From assembly GCF_018687715.1 (NCBI RefSeq), contig NC_056765.1:28862254-28926253 (forward strand): DNA of 64,000 nucleotides. The letters are read 5' to 3'. The notes below the pieces were generated by a model. That model saw only the letters and a list, made by a program, of their open reading frames with translations. It was not told where the DNA came from and ran no database searches. Every line of letters begins with the position of its first letter. Position 1 is the first letter of the stretch. The translations under genes and the position numbers were made by a program. This document shows positions 21,906 to 33,545 of this stretch, piece by piece. Origin of the DNA: Carya illinoinensis (lineage: Eukaryota > Streptophyta > Magnoliopsida > Fagales > Juglandaceae).

Positions 21906-23460
21906 CTAGAGAATATTTTAGAACATTAAAACTCTATGAATATAAATTTATTCAAAATTAATAAAGTCTTATAGAAATTTAAATATGGTATAAACTTCAC
22001 AGAGAAGTGAATCTAGTTGATTCTAGAACAGAATCTGATACTTGAATCTAGAATGCACCTTGCATTGGAGTGTTGAGTTTTTGTATAACAAGCTTAGTTA
22101 TCCAAAATATAATGTTTTACTTAACAAATGTAAGAAAACAATACAATGAATATGATTTTATTTGCTCTAATAATGTTTTATTTGGTTTTTCAGGGATTGA
22201 AACTTAATCCAATGAAAAATGATATTTATGGTATTTTTAAACATCTTCCTTTGATCACCTCATATTTGTCATCAAATTATTTTGGAAATTATGTGTATCC
22301 TGTACTAATCTAATTTTGATATCACATCAATAAGGATTATATGAATATAATTAAAAAATGACAAGAGCAACATTTTTCTAATACGATACACATAATGTGA
22401 ACATCCTTGACTTGCCAAAAGACATATCCTTCTAAAACATTACATATTAGTATATTTCTCTAGTGATTTCAACAAAGTACTCACGGTTCCTATATATCCA
22501 TAAGCACGATTCACATTTCCTTTCCCTATAAAGCACATTACAGAATTAGAACTCATCCTCTCTTGCAAATCCACATACAATTTGTATCAATGAACAAACC
22601 TTAACTGACTTCTCTATTTACACTTGCAGATAAATTACCAGCCCACTTGCAGATAAATTACCAGCTGAAATGTGCTTACTCAAACCGTAGCTTCTGTTCC
22701 TATAATGCTTCTCTTTTTAGTTGTGGACATAATTTAACTTCATAATTTTTGAACTACTTACAAGGGAAATCATGATATACTCTTACAAATAGTTATAAAA
22801 AAATTTCAAACTAATTCTTAAATCATGATAAAAATTACATTCTATTTTAGGAAACCAACCAACACAACCTCACTCTAGCCGTGCCTTCCCCTGCTTTCAG
22901 GAAACCAACCAACACAGCCTCAACCACCCCTTCTTCAACTCCTTTCCTCCATTCTTATGTATGTACACTATGTTTGGTTGTAAATGAAAATAAATAATAC
23001 TTTGTGAGGTAAAGGAAAGCACCATCTAGTATCTCGTTATACAAGAGCAAAAAAATGCTGAAAATTTACATACTTGTTTTCAAATAAACAAGAAAACTAA
23101 AAATATGGAAGCCAATACCTTTTCGGGATGATGATCTTTACGTGTGAAAGCCGAATGTTTCTCCTTTTGAGTTCTATTATGTCCTCTAATAGCAGAAAAA
23201 TAGACCGGAACAGATAAATGAGAGATAAAAAAGAGAAACTCAAAAATGAAAATGGAGAAAGTGAAACAAGAGTTGCTCACGACAGTGCAAATGGTGGAGA
23301 AAATCTGTGAGCTAAACTCGGAGGGCTGGGTCACATGAAACGTGCTTGCAGAGCTGCAGCGGATGGACGCGGATGGTGGACGGGAGAGAAAGAAATCTTC
23401 TCCAACACATTTCAGCTTTTTCCCTCGTAACACTGTTTTGCTTTTCTTTTTCTTTTTCTT
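21906..23460. other. Upstream leader and promoter side of the FAR1-type gene
   Basis: No further coding exon is supported. Local duplications include GCAGATAAATTACCAGC (twice at about 22627-22665) and GGAAACCAACCAACACA(A/G)CC (about 22851 and 22901). A minus-strand frame at 23080-23433 near the right terminus begins by chance at an ATG and has no family match; it may overlap the transposase 5' UTR. Confidence 0.35.
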
Positions 23461-23530
23461 TTTCTAACTTGCCACCTCATTTTCGTCCGCTTATTCGTCC
23501 GCATCATGCCTGCGTATAGAAGTACTTTTT
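23461..23530 (-). repeat. Right terminal inverted repeat of the Mutator-like element
   Basis: On the minus strand it reads CTATACGCAGGC, seven bases, GGACGAAT, AAGCGGACGAAA, matching the left terminus in the two exact blocks. GCGGACGAA then recurs within the arm. The FAR1-type gene starts about 1.6 kb inward from here. Confidence 0.5.
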
Positions 23531-23657
23531 TTTATCAATTTTTTAAGCATTTTTTAAATATTTTTAATCGAAAAAATTAAAAAAAATATGAAAAAAAAAA
23601 CCTTCGCCTCTAACAAGCTTTTAAATAGTGTCGTATTTTATGATAAGTGAATATTTA

Positions 23658-26600
23658 TCTATACTTATATATAAAGTGCGAATCCACTTTCTACAATATT
23701 TTTGTCTAACGCTTTTTTTCCCATTTTACCCATGCTTTGTCTACGTTTTTGCCGAGTTGCCATTTTCATCATCTCCTTATTATTTGCATCAGAGAAATGC
23801 AATTTCGGGGGAGGATCCATGAGGGGAGGGTATACGGATTTGGTGATATCCAAGAGCTAGAGAGAGAGAGAGAGGGCTTTGGGAAAGAAGAGAGAGAAGG
23901 ATATGGAGTGGGAAAGTCGCCGTAACGGCGTGCTCGTGGTACGCTTGGGAGGTTGACGATGGTGGCTGGCATGGAGGGCCTGGGAGGGGCTTACGATGGC
24001 TTTGGTGTGCTCGAGGTGGGGCTCGTGGTGGTCGTGGTCGTGGCTTCGGGTGGCGCACAATGTGGGTGTGAGGATCTAGAGAGATCTGAGGGAGAGACGT
24101 CCACGGGGAGGGAAGGCTGAGAGGGGTGAGGGGTTTTCTCAATCGATGATGGTGGGCTCGTGGAGGGGCTACTGCCGAAGGCGGTGGCGTCGCTATGCGG
24201 TAGTGTTTCCCTTAGCACGCCGAATTTCCCATTGAAGCTGTTGACTATGGGTTGGTTGAGAGAATTCCTCTGTTTCGATTATAGACAAAAATAGAGGCAT
24301 GGCTAGCAGTTTATGTGGCTGATCATATGCACAACAGGAGTGTCTCGACAGTGAGGGGTCGTCTGAGCATAGGATGGAGGTTGAGTAGCTGGTCATGGTT
24401 GGTTTTGGGCTGTCTGTGGCCATGTAGGAAAAATCGAGATTAAGAGTGCAACAGTTTGCTCTGATTTTGAGCAACCAATTAAACAGAGGGTTTGAAGAGG
24501 TGTGACTGCAATGGAGAAAACAAGTCTGGATGGATGTGAAGTTTGGCTTCGATCTGGGTTGAGAGAGAGAGAGACGAGAGAAATGATAGAGACGAGAGAT
24601 CTTTATTAGTTTAAAAGTAAAAGGAACTGGCAGCCTTGAAGCTGCCTTTGTTTAAATTCAAGATGGCATGGTCTTGGATGGGGAAAGCTGACTTGGTCAC
24701 AGATAGCTTGAGGAAGAAGAAGGACGGAAAAGAGAGAGAGAGTGAGAGAGAGAGAGAGGGGTAGGAGATTCAACTGAGCTTGACAAGATGAAGAAATCCA
24801 GCATCGATTGGGAAGACCCACGTGAGATTGTACGCGAGGTTGACAAGAGGATTTATTTAAATAATATACGATTTAATTACTCCTTGGACCTTATCTATGA
24901 AATTAAAAAAGAAAATGAAAAGAAAAGCTAGATCTTGACAAGAGGGACGAGACGTGAATGGTTAAAAAAAAAAAAAAAAGGTTACATTTTTGTGTGGGAG
25001 GAATGCATTTTTATTGGTGTGTTGATCGGATTGGACCAACACGTTTGTTTCCTATTTGCCTTTTTTCTTTTAAATTTTACTACTTACAAATAAAATTATA
25101 TATTAATTTATATATTAATATTAATTTTTTATATTTAAAATTTAAATTAATATTATTTTAATAAAATTTACTTTTTAATCGTTTAATTAATACATATATT
25201 AATATATAATTATATTTATAATTAGATTTTTCTTTTTCTTATATATATATATGCATTTGAATTTACTCCAATATGTAGACTAAATTAAGAGGATTTTTCT
25301 TCCACTAAGAATGAGAAAGGCATGCAAGGATATATACATGTTGAGAAATGTTAAAGCTCTGAATTTTGGAGATATTTTTTTTTACCTAATTCTTTTTATT
25401 TATATTTTTTATTTTTACTTAGTGATTAAGTAAAAGTTTTTAAGTGATGTTGTGGATTGTTTTTTTTTTTAAAACATTTAAGAATATAAAAAAATCAAAA
25501 TTCATAAAAATAATGAACTACTTCAGTGAGCTTTCGGTCCTTTTTTCGATACCTGTAGAGTAGCTCATACATGTTTAGAAAAATGTTGAAAGCGTGACGT
25601 TATTGGGTAAGTGCCTGTTTGTGGTTGAGATTAAAAGTTTTTAAAATATTTTTAATCATTTAAAAGTTTTTTAAATAAAAAATGATATGTTTGATAAATT
25701 TATAAAAGTATTTTAATCTTTTTAAAAATTTAAAAATCTACTTTTTTAAAAAGCACTAAATTAAAACTTTTATCGAAAAACTCCTACAGATAACTATATA
25801 TTTTTAAAAAATTAAGACAATTAGCTTTAAAAGTACTTTAGATACATGTTTATTAAACAATAAACAATTTTTGAAGTATAGAGCTTATTATTTAAGTTAT
25901 AAGGTATAAACCTTAAAATTATAAGTTATATTTTTCACTGCAATTTTAAAATTGCATTAAGTTTATCATTTTTTGAACGTATTTGAATAATAATTTTATG
26001 AAATTTTTTATAATAAAAATAGTTTTTAATAATTTCAAATAAGTATAATAAATTTTTTTATTAATTTGATGTACTTTGAATAGCAATGATACAAGAGAAA
26101 AATAAACTAAAAAAATGATAAAGTTTATGTAATTTATTTTAAACATTGTATTAAAAAATGACTTTTGGGTCTATTTTTCATTTAACATTTTTTTTTTGGA
26201 TATTAGGCATAGTTTGGTTTCACAAATTTTTAAAATTATCTGATTATATCATTTAAATATAAATATTTTTCAATTTTAAAATTTTAGTTTTTTAACTTTG
26301 TCATTTAATCATTACCAAGTTATTACAATTTATCAAACTTCAAACAAAACATAAAAAATAATTCAATCTTTTCAAAATTCAATACAAAAAATTATATTAA
26401 AAAATTATATTTTAACTCTCTTTTAATATTATAATTTTTTATTCAATTTTTTCTCTTTCACTTTTTAAACTCTATAAAAATCTTTTGGACCTTACATTTT
26501 ATACATTTTACATTATTTTTTCAGTGCTATTTACCATTCTTGAAAAACATGGCCAAAGAAACCTCACAAAAAGAGTGGATAATCCAGCTTAGCACAAATA

Positions 26601-26993
26601 TAGACGAACTAAAAGAACAATACCATAATAAATTTAATATCCTATCAATTGATTTTATAAAAAAAATATGAAACATGTTCATCAACAAGTACTATTGTAT
26701 AATTTAAGTTCACTTCATTCTCGAAACTTCTATTAAACTATATTTATAAATTTGTATCAAATTTCTTTAGATTGGATGTATATATAATGCATGTTGGATT
26801 TTTTTATTCGATCATATTTTTTTTTTCTTTCATCTTATTCTAAAGTTTTTTTGTTCTTCTAATAATCCATTATTTCTATTTCTTATATTTTTCTTATATT
26901 TTGTCATTAATATATTTTTTTCCTAAATTATTGTATAATTAAATATATATTTTCTACACTGGGCGAACGTCCAAGGGACGTTCCCCCTACTAG
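23658..26993 (+). mobile_element. Non-autonomous Helitron, about 3.3 kb
   Basis: The 5' end is A/TCTATACTTATATATAAAG, matching the usual plant Helitron start (TC, then TATACT..AAAG) directly after an A. The 3' end is CTAG (26990-26993) followed by T, preceded by a stem-loop: GGGCGAACGTCC pairs with GGACGTTCCCC, with one bulge and a short AAG loop, about 6 bases from the terminus. Helitrons insert between A and T and show exactly these signs. There is no Rep or helicase coding, so it is non-autonomous. The inside is a GC-richer block (about 23800-24830) followed by 2 kb of very AT-rich DNA. Confidence 0.65.
26961..26993 (+). other. Helitron 3' hairpin and CTAG terminus
   Basis: GGGCGAACGTCC-AAG-GGACGTTCCCC forms an 11-pair stem with a single C bulge. 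CTACTAG follows, with the CTAG end and a T on the flank. The hairpin acts as the rolling-circle terminator in this superfamily. Confidence 0.65.
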
Positions 26994-27099
26994 TAATTAA
27001 AATATAAATTTATAAAAATATATTTAAAAAACAAAATTGAAAAAAAAAAACTAAAAATAAAAAATTCATAACACAAATTTATAAAAAGAAATTAAAAAA

Positions 27100-27780
27100 A
27101 TTGATGACCTCCAATTGAGAAATAAAATATTCTAGGGTTGATACGATGCGGGTAGCTCCCTCCCTGCATCCTGTCGCATGGTGCAGGGGTGGGGTTTTCC
27201 CATCCCCCACACCCTCCCCCCCCCCCCCCCCCGCGGCCCCGTGATGTAGGGGCGGGGCACCTCTCCCCGCCTAGCGGGGGTGTAGGGCGGGCAGTGCCTC
27301 GCCTCATTTCCACTTCCAAATATTAACTACATTTCACTATATTTAAAAATTATTTCTAAATTTAAAAGTAATCAAAAATATATTTTTAGATTTAAATTGT
27401 AAATTTAAATTTTGTAAATATGACTATAATTTAAAAATTATGTAGTTTTTAAATTTGCTAATGCTTACTTTATAAACAAGTCTAACAAATTGTAATATAT
27501 ATTTATATATACACAATTTATAAAATATAAATATATATTTATATTTATATATAAAAACATATATTTATGTTTTTGTATATATATAAATATTTATGTTTAT
27601 ATATATATATAATATATGAGCGGGGTGGGAGAAATGCGAGGCGAGGTTGGGCCCTCCCCGCCCCTTGCCCCCTCTAGAGGGACTAGATGCAGGGCTGGTA
27701 ACACCACCCCGCTATGCGAGAGTGGGGCGAACAGGGGTGGGGTAGCGGAGTGCAGGGCCTCGCTGCCCACCCCTAAAATA
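27100..27780. repeat. Element with two GC-rich ends in opposite orientation
   Basis: Two islands of about 170-230 bases of very high GC (27135-27305 and 27617-27775) flank a 300-base AT-rich centre with TATATA runs. The outer edges read AAATATTCTAGGGTTG (left) and, reverse complemented, GAATATTTTAGGGGTGGGCA (right). Both islands contain GTGCAGGG/GCAGGGC and GAGGCGAGG-type motifs in inverted orientation. The G/C run at about 27216-27232 may carry assembly error. It resembles a DNA transposon with long subterminal GC-rich arms. No gene. Confidence 0.4.
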
Positions 27781-28090
27781 TTCCAATTGAATCTCAGCGA
27801 GTTTTGATCAAATTTCAGTGGTCTATAATTGTCACCACCATTCGGGTTGGATTGATGGTTACGATTCCAATCGTCTCTCAAGGTGGTGCTTAGAGAGGTG
27901 AATAGAGGTGGAATTAAACATCAATAGGATTAAGTATTTTAGGATTTATCTTTTTATATTTTAGACTTTTAGTTTAGATCTAAATAATCGTGTATGATAA
28001 ATATTTAAAAAAAAAAATTATACATCCTGTATGTGGTATCTTATAATTGAAGGTTATGAAATCACATTTACAAATCTTATAATCAGGCCT

Positions 28091-28238
28091 GCCTCGTTTG
28101 TTTTCACAAAACTTTCATCTCAACTCATTTTAATCATTACAATTTTTTCAAATCTCAATATAAAAATAACATATTATAATAATAGTTTATTCAACTTATC
28201 TCATTTCATCTCATCTTATCTCTGAAAACAAACAAGGC
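28091..28238. repeat. MITE with GCCTCGTTTGTTTTCA termini
   Basis: The left end GCCTCGTTTGTTTTCA and the reverse-complemented right end GCCTTGTTTGTTTTCA match at 15 of 16 bases. The core has TCATCTCAACTCATTTTAAT and TCTCATTTCATCTCATCTTA. The termini match those of the longer insertion at 58610-59440, so both belong to one family. Confidence 0.8.
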
Positions 28239-28439
28239 GAAAAAAAAATCTACAATCTCAAAGGTTGTATCAGTTGAATATATATATAAATAAAATAAAA
28301 TAAAATATTTAGAACTTAGAAGTTTGAAACACTTCATATTTTTTCTATGTTTCATCTACTTTCCTCTATTTAAATATTTTATTTACATAGAAATTCCTCT
28401 GCACATTCATAAATCAACAATTACATGGTTGTTCAACAA

Positions 28440-31400
28440 TAATACATTCTTAATAACATCTGGGCCATCTTCCAGCCATACAGTCTCGTTATCAACATTC
28501 AAAGCATGCCTTACAGTTTGATGAGCAGCTTTGTTTCCTTCCTTTGGCATATATTGTAATTTCAAGTAGCTACAATTAGAAAAACCTTATTAATGTCTTC
28601 AATAAGCTGACTTTACCATGAGCAATTTTCTTCAAGTGATTGAATTTCCTTTGTGATATTCAAAGCATCATCTTCAAATATAACATTACTTAAACCAGTT
28701 TCCTTTAAAAAAGACATAACTCTCCATAAAGCATTGAGTTATACTAACACATGATGAGAAACAAAAAACTAAGGCGCATATAGAGTAGCAATTAAAGAAC
28801 CTTCACAATTTCTGATTACAACCGCACCACCCATCTTTGCATGATTCACATCCAAAGCTGCATCTCAATTAGCTTTGTACTAATCACTAGTTGGTTTCTT
28901 CTATTTCACATCTGTTTGTGGTTTTGTGTGTTTGAACAGAGTTCCTTGATAAAACCTAAGCTCTTTTATACTCCTCCAATTCAATCATAGCACGAGTATA
29001 AATCAAGGTAGGACTCAAATTTTTCATAAAAACACTACAACATTTCATTTGAACTATATCATTCTAAGTACACAAGTTATTTCCTCCAATTCTTTCTTCT
29101 GCAATCTCCTAACTAGCTTCTCTCAAAGAGTTTAAAAAGTTTCCTCTATACATGGCCATTTATGTACCAGGCTTTGTGAATATGCAAATACATCAGACAC
29201 AACATTATAAGACCACAAAATAAGACATACTGACTCTTCCACTAACCAACATATTGGGCATAAACCATTATCAGTGGCCTTTCGTGCTAACATATTCTAT
29301 TTTGTTGGAAGAGCCTCATTTGCTACTTTCCAAAAAAAGACTTTAATTGAATTAGGCACTTGTAAATTATATATGATCTTCCATCATTTTGTAGCACTAG
29401 CATACTGTGATGGTCCACCCTTATGGCCTTTTAAACTATCAACTGCCATATAGTAGGCACTTCTAACTGTAAACAAATCATGTTTACTAAATCACCAGAA
29501 CATTTTATCCTCAAACCCCACTAATAACTTCAGCTTCATCTTTATTCAAGATTTCATGAATTAGTTTGGAGTTCCAACAACCTTTAACTTGATCAAGTTC
29601 ACTCACTGTCGAATCTGGTTGAAGGACTTTAACAGGTGACTAAACTTTAAAAGAACTTGCTATGGGCAGCCACTGATCATCCCATATCTTAACTTTAAGA
29701 CCATTGCCAACTCTCAATCGTATCCCTTTTTAAATAAGATACTTGGAACCCTAAATACTCTTCCATATATGTGAGGGGTCATTTCCAAGTTCAGTAGACA
29801 AAATATCACCTTCTTTATAATACTTTTCTTTCATAATCTTTGCTGACAAAGAGTTTGGATTTGTAAGCAATGTCTAGAACTGCTTAGCCAACATAGCATC
29901 ATTAAAAACCTCAATATCCCTAAAAACCAAGCCTTCATCACTCTTTGGGGTTCCCATCATGCTCCATTTCTTCCACTAAATTTTATTGTCAACATTCATA
30001 TGTCCCCACCAAAATTTAGCCATTAGAGCTAATAGTTCCTTACATAGTCTCTTTGGGAGCTTCAAAACACTCATAGCTTAAGTAGGCACAACTTGAATAA
30101 AAGTCTTGATCAAAATTTCTTTACTAACGTGAGAAAGGAAATGATTTTTCTAGTTACTGATCTTTAACCAAACTTGATCCTTAATGCAATGAAAAGTAGA
30201 ATATTTTGATCTTCTAAGAACTGCAGGCAAACCCAAGTATTTTTCAAAGTCCCTACTGACTCTTGCTCCTATTTCTTTGCCAATTTAAAGTTTGGCTTCT
30301 GCCGTTGTATTGGAACTAAACCAGGTAGATGTCTTCTACAAGTTTAATCTTTATCTAGAAACCAAATCATAAACATCCAGAATATGCTTAATACCTTGTC
30401 AATCATCTTAGCTCAACTAAATAAAATACAATCACCTGTAAAGAGTTAGTGATTAACACTTGAACCTCCTCTAGATATTGATATCCCTCTTAATCTTTCC
30501 TTATCTCTCAGTCTTGTTAATCAAACAACTTAGTCCCTTTGCACAAAATAGAAAAATGTAAAGAGATAATGGATCTCCTTGCCTAAGACCTCTAGTGGTG
30601 ATAAGAAGAGGACCTGAAACCCCATTCACCAAAATTGAGTAATGCACGGTAGTCTCCCACTGCATAATCAAATAAATTCACCGAGCTCCAAAACCTAACT
30701 TGTCTATTACTGCCTTTAAATACCCACATTCAATTCTATCATAAGCCTTTGACATGTCTAACTCAATGACCATACTTTCCACTTGATTTCTTTGCCTAGT
30801 TTTCATTATATGGAGAGCTCCATAGGCTATAATAATATTATTAGAAATTAATCTACATGGGATAAAAGCACTTTGATTTCAAGAAATTACTTGTGGTAGC
30901 ACTCTCTTCAATCTATTAGCTAGTGTCTTTGCAATGAGTTTATAAAACACATTACATAAGCTAATAGGTCTATATTCCCTATCACTAATCAGGGTCTTAA
31001 CTTTTGGTATTAAAGCAATGAAAGTAGAATTGACAGAGTTATCCAAAGCACCACCATTTAAAAACTCAAGGACAACCTCACTGACCCTATCGCCAACTGT
31101 AGTCTAGAAAGATTTATAAAAACAGGTCCCAAACCCATCAGGACTTGGAGATTTTAGAGGGGCCATTTGTTGCAAAGCCTCTTCAACTTCTAACCTTGTA
31201 AACACTTACTGCAAACACACATTCATCTCCTATGAAGAAGGATAAGCTGACTAATAAACACTTGTGAAATGGTCATGAAAAGCTCTATGAATACCTTGGT
31301 GATCACACTTCTAATATTAGAAATAGAGTCCTGCACTTGGAGTATTTGATTCTTCTTTTTTCTTTGAGAGGCACATACATGAAAGAATATTGTATTTTTG

Positions 31401-33545
31401 TCCCCTTGGTGATACCAGTTCTGTTTTTCCCTCTGTCCCTATTTAAGGTCTTCTTACTCTAACAAAAGGCCAGCTTCTGCTTGCAAGGTTTTGATTTCAG
31501 CAACATTCTATGGACCCTTCTCATCTTGCAATCTTTTTATTGATTTTGTTTTCTGCTTAATAATACTCTCAACACCTATTTTCTTATTTCTGCTCCACCT
31601 ACTTGAGGAAGTGCTACATTCAAGCAGCATAGATCGCACTTTTCCTATAGAGTTTGTTGAAGGTCTGGAATTACACCATTCCTTGTCTACAATCTTTTCA
31701 CAATTCTCCTCCTTATTCCATGAAGCTTTCAATCTAAACAACTTGCATATGTTTCTTCTCAGAAATACCTCATTTTGAAAAGAGAGCAGAATTGGTTTAT
31801 GATATGAGCGTCTAGCTGTTAGACATTCCACCACAGCTTTTGTAAACAGTCTTCCATTAAATATTAGCAACAACTTTATTCAACCTTTCTTTGACAAAAC
31901 CTTCATTAAATTGTTTGTTACTCCAAGTAAACTAGTTACCTCTACACCCAAAATCAACTAACTGATTATCTGCAATAGCACATCTAAATCCCTTCATCTG
32001 ACTTTCTAATCTATCTCTGCCCCTAATCTTCTCCCTTTGGGATAAAATCTCATTAAAGTCCTTTATGACACACCATGGTACATTCTTTTGATTAATCCTT
32101 GACAACAAATCCTATGATTCTTTTCTTATATTTGCAACAGGTTGGCCATAAAAGCTAGTGAAGAGCCATTTTTCTAATGATATCTCTATTGTGATCCAGC
32201 TACTTATATGTCTTAAAGAATAATTATGTAATGCAAAGTTAATATCTGCCTTCCAAAGTATAGCCAAGCCCCCACTTCTCTCAATAGGATCAACCTTAAA
32301 GCAACCTTCATAACCTAACCTTCTTCTCAGACCCTTTAATTTAGAACTTTTCAATAAAGTTTCCATTAAAAATAAGATTTTGGGACACTTACCTTTTACC
32401 ATTTGGTAAAGACCATTAACTGTTCGAGGGTTCCTAAGCCTTCGGTAGTTCCAACTAAAGACAATCATGGCTTCCGGGAGGGCTACTCCACAACCTCTGC
32501 CGATGGAATCTTAATTTCAATTTGAAAGTCACCCACATCAATTTTAATATGTTTATCAGACTCCAGTTCACATACATCATCCACCAAAACTAACTTAGAA
32601 CATTTATTGCTCAAGTGATGAGTATTAGACTTACCTTTCACCCCATCTCATCTGGCCCTCCTCTTCCACGTAAGTTTATTTTTCAAAGACTTCACTTGTA
32701 TTGATGACATCAGGCCACCCAAAAAGAATATTAGTCAAATGGTGAAAAAGGCCCATGGAAAACATGCTTCCTTGGATTATAAGAGATAATTTGTTTAGAT
32801 GGGCTGATTTTGAACAAATCTGGAGTCTTAGCTCATTCATTCCAAGCATCAGTTACTTGAATGGGTAACTCTCTTAACACTGGTATTGTCTCTTGGGGTG
32901 TAATCAACATAACTTCTCCTAATTCATTTGTCTTGCTCCCCTTATTCCGTATGACAATTACTTCTTTAACCTCCTTGCCATAACCACCACTATTAACCGC
33001 TAATTGTTTCTCAGGCAGCCTACAATGAAATCCATCATCAATCTTCAAACGAGACGTTGAACTATCTGCATCAGCATGTCAATTATGATTTACACCATTT
33101 CCAGAACTGCTACAATGATCTCCCTTACTGACATAGTATGTATGCCATTTACGTTTGACACTATAATCTGCCCTAAGCTAAGAATCATACTGATCTTTAG
33201 AAAGTGATTTATGATTCGAGAAAGAAAAATTATAATCACAACCTTACTTCCCATGCATAATCCTCCCACATCTAATGATATTTTTATATTTTATAGGAAC
33301 CTACATAATCCTATGATTAAGATTAAGGGTTCTTCCTCTAGCCATAGCTTTCCTCAACTCCACTTCAACCCTCACTCCCAGGAACCTCCCCCATCCAATA
33401 TTATCTCCAGGAACATCCACATCAAGAACCTCTCCCAATGATAGTCCAATTTGTTTCCTAACTTTTCGATTCATACAAAATATGGGAAGGTTATGTAATT
33501 GGATAAAAAAGAGTTCACTATCAAACTCCAGTTGGTCTGGTTGAG
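28440..33545 (-). mobile_element. Old L1-type LINE with ORF1, endonuclease, RT and RNase H
   Basis: Read leftward: an ORF1 DUF4283-like segment near 33350-33540 (FFIQLHNLP, GWGRFLGVRVEVEL), more ORF1 at 33048-32833, the endonuclease from 32468 (MIVFSWNYRRLRNPRTVNGL), RT near 30772 (VIELDMSKAYDR), the zinc-finger-like region near 29300, and RNase H remnants at 28690-28500 (FEDDALNITKEI, then MPKEGNKAAH). The YADD box reads FTGDCILF near 30443, so one catalytic Asp is lost. Stops are dense, making this one of the oldest copies. ORF1 is cut at its 5' end, and the A-tail is not clear. It belongs to the same RNase H-bearing type as the LINE at 43.1-51.2 kb. Confidence 0.8.

Larger units (their letters stand above)
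14112..23530 (-). mobile_element. Putative 9.4 kb Mutator-like element with two convergent genes
   Basis: The left end contains CTACTT-GCAGGC-7 bases-GGACGAAT (about 14120-14146). The right end, on the opposite strand, has CTATAC-GCAGGC-7 bases-GGACGAAT (about 23519-23493). Both exact blocks have identical spacing and face inward. Inside are a FAR1/MULE transposase gene reading leftward from the right end and a GRF-zinc-finger gene reading rightward from the left end. That is the convergent plan of maize MuDR. Flanks are T-runs preceded on the left, and followed on the right, by AAGTA(T/C)TTTTT, so a target duplication cannot be defined. A younger MITE sits at 14735-14987. Exact ends and unity of the element are inferred. 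Confidence 0.55.

Noticed and set aside
23080..23433. Minus-strand 117-codon frame near the right terminus of the Mutator-like element
   Set aside because: No domain, mixed low-complexity Ser/Phe content. It lies where the transposase 5' UTR is expected, and the family start (MEKGNEQ) is 1.2 kb further on.
23789..24218. Minus-strand Pro/Ser-rich frames within the Helitron
   Set aside because: Several overlapping frames are open because the block is GC-rich and repetitive. None has a recognisable domain.
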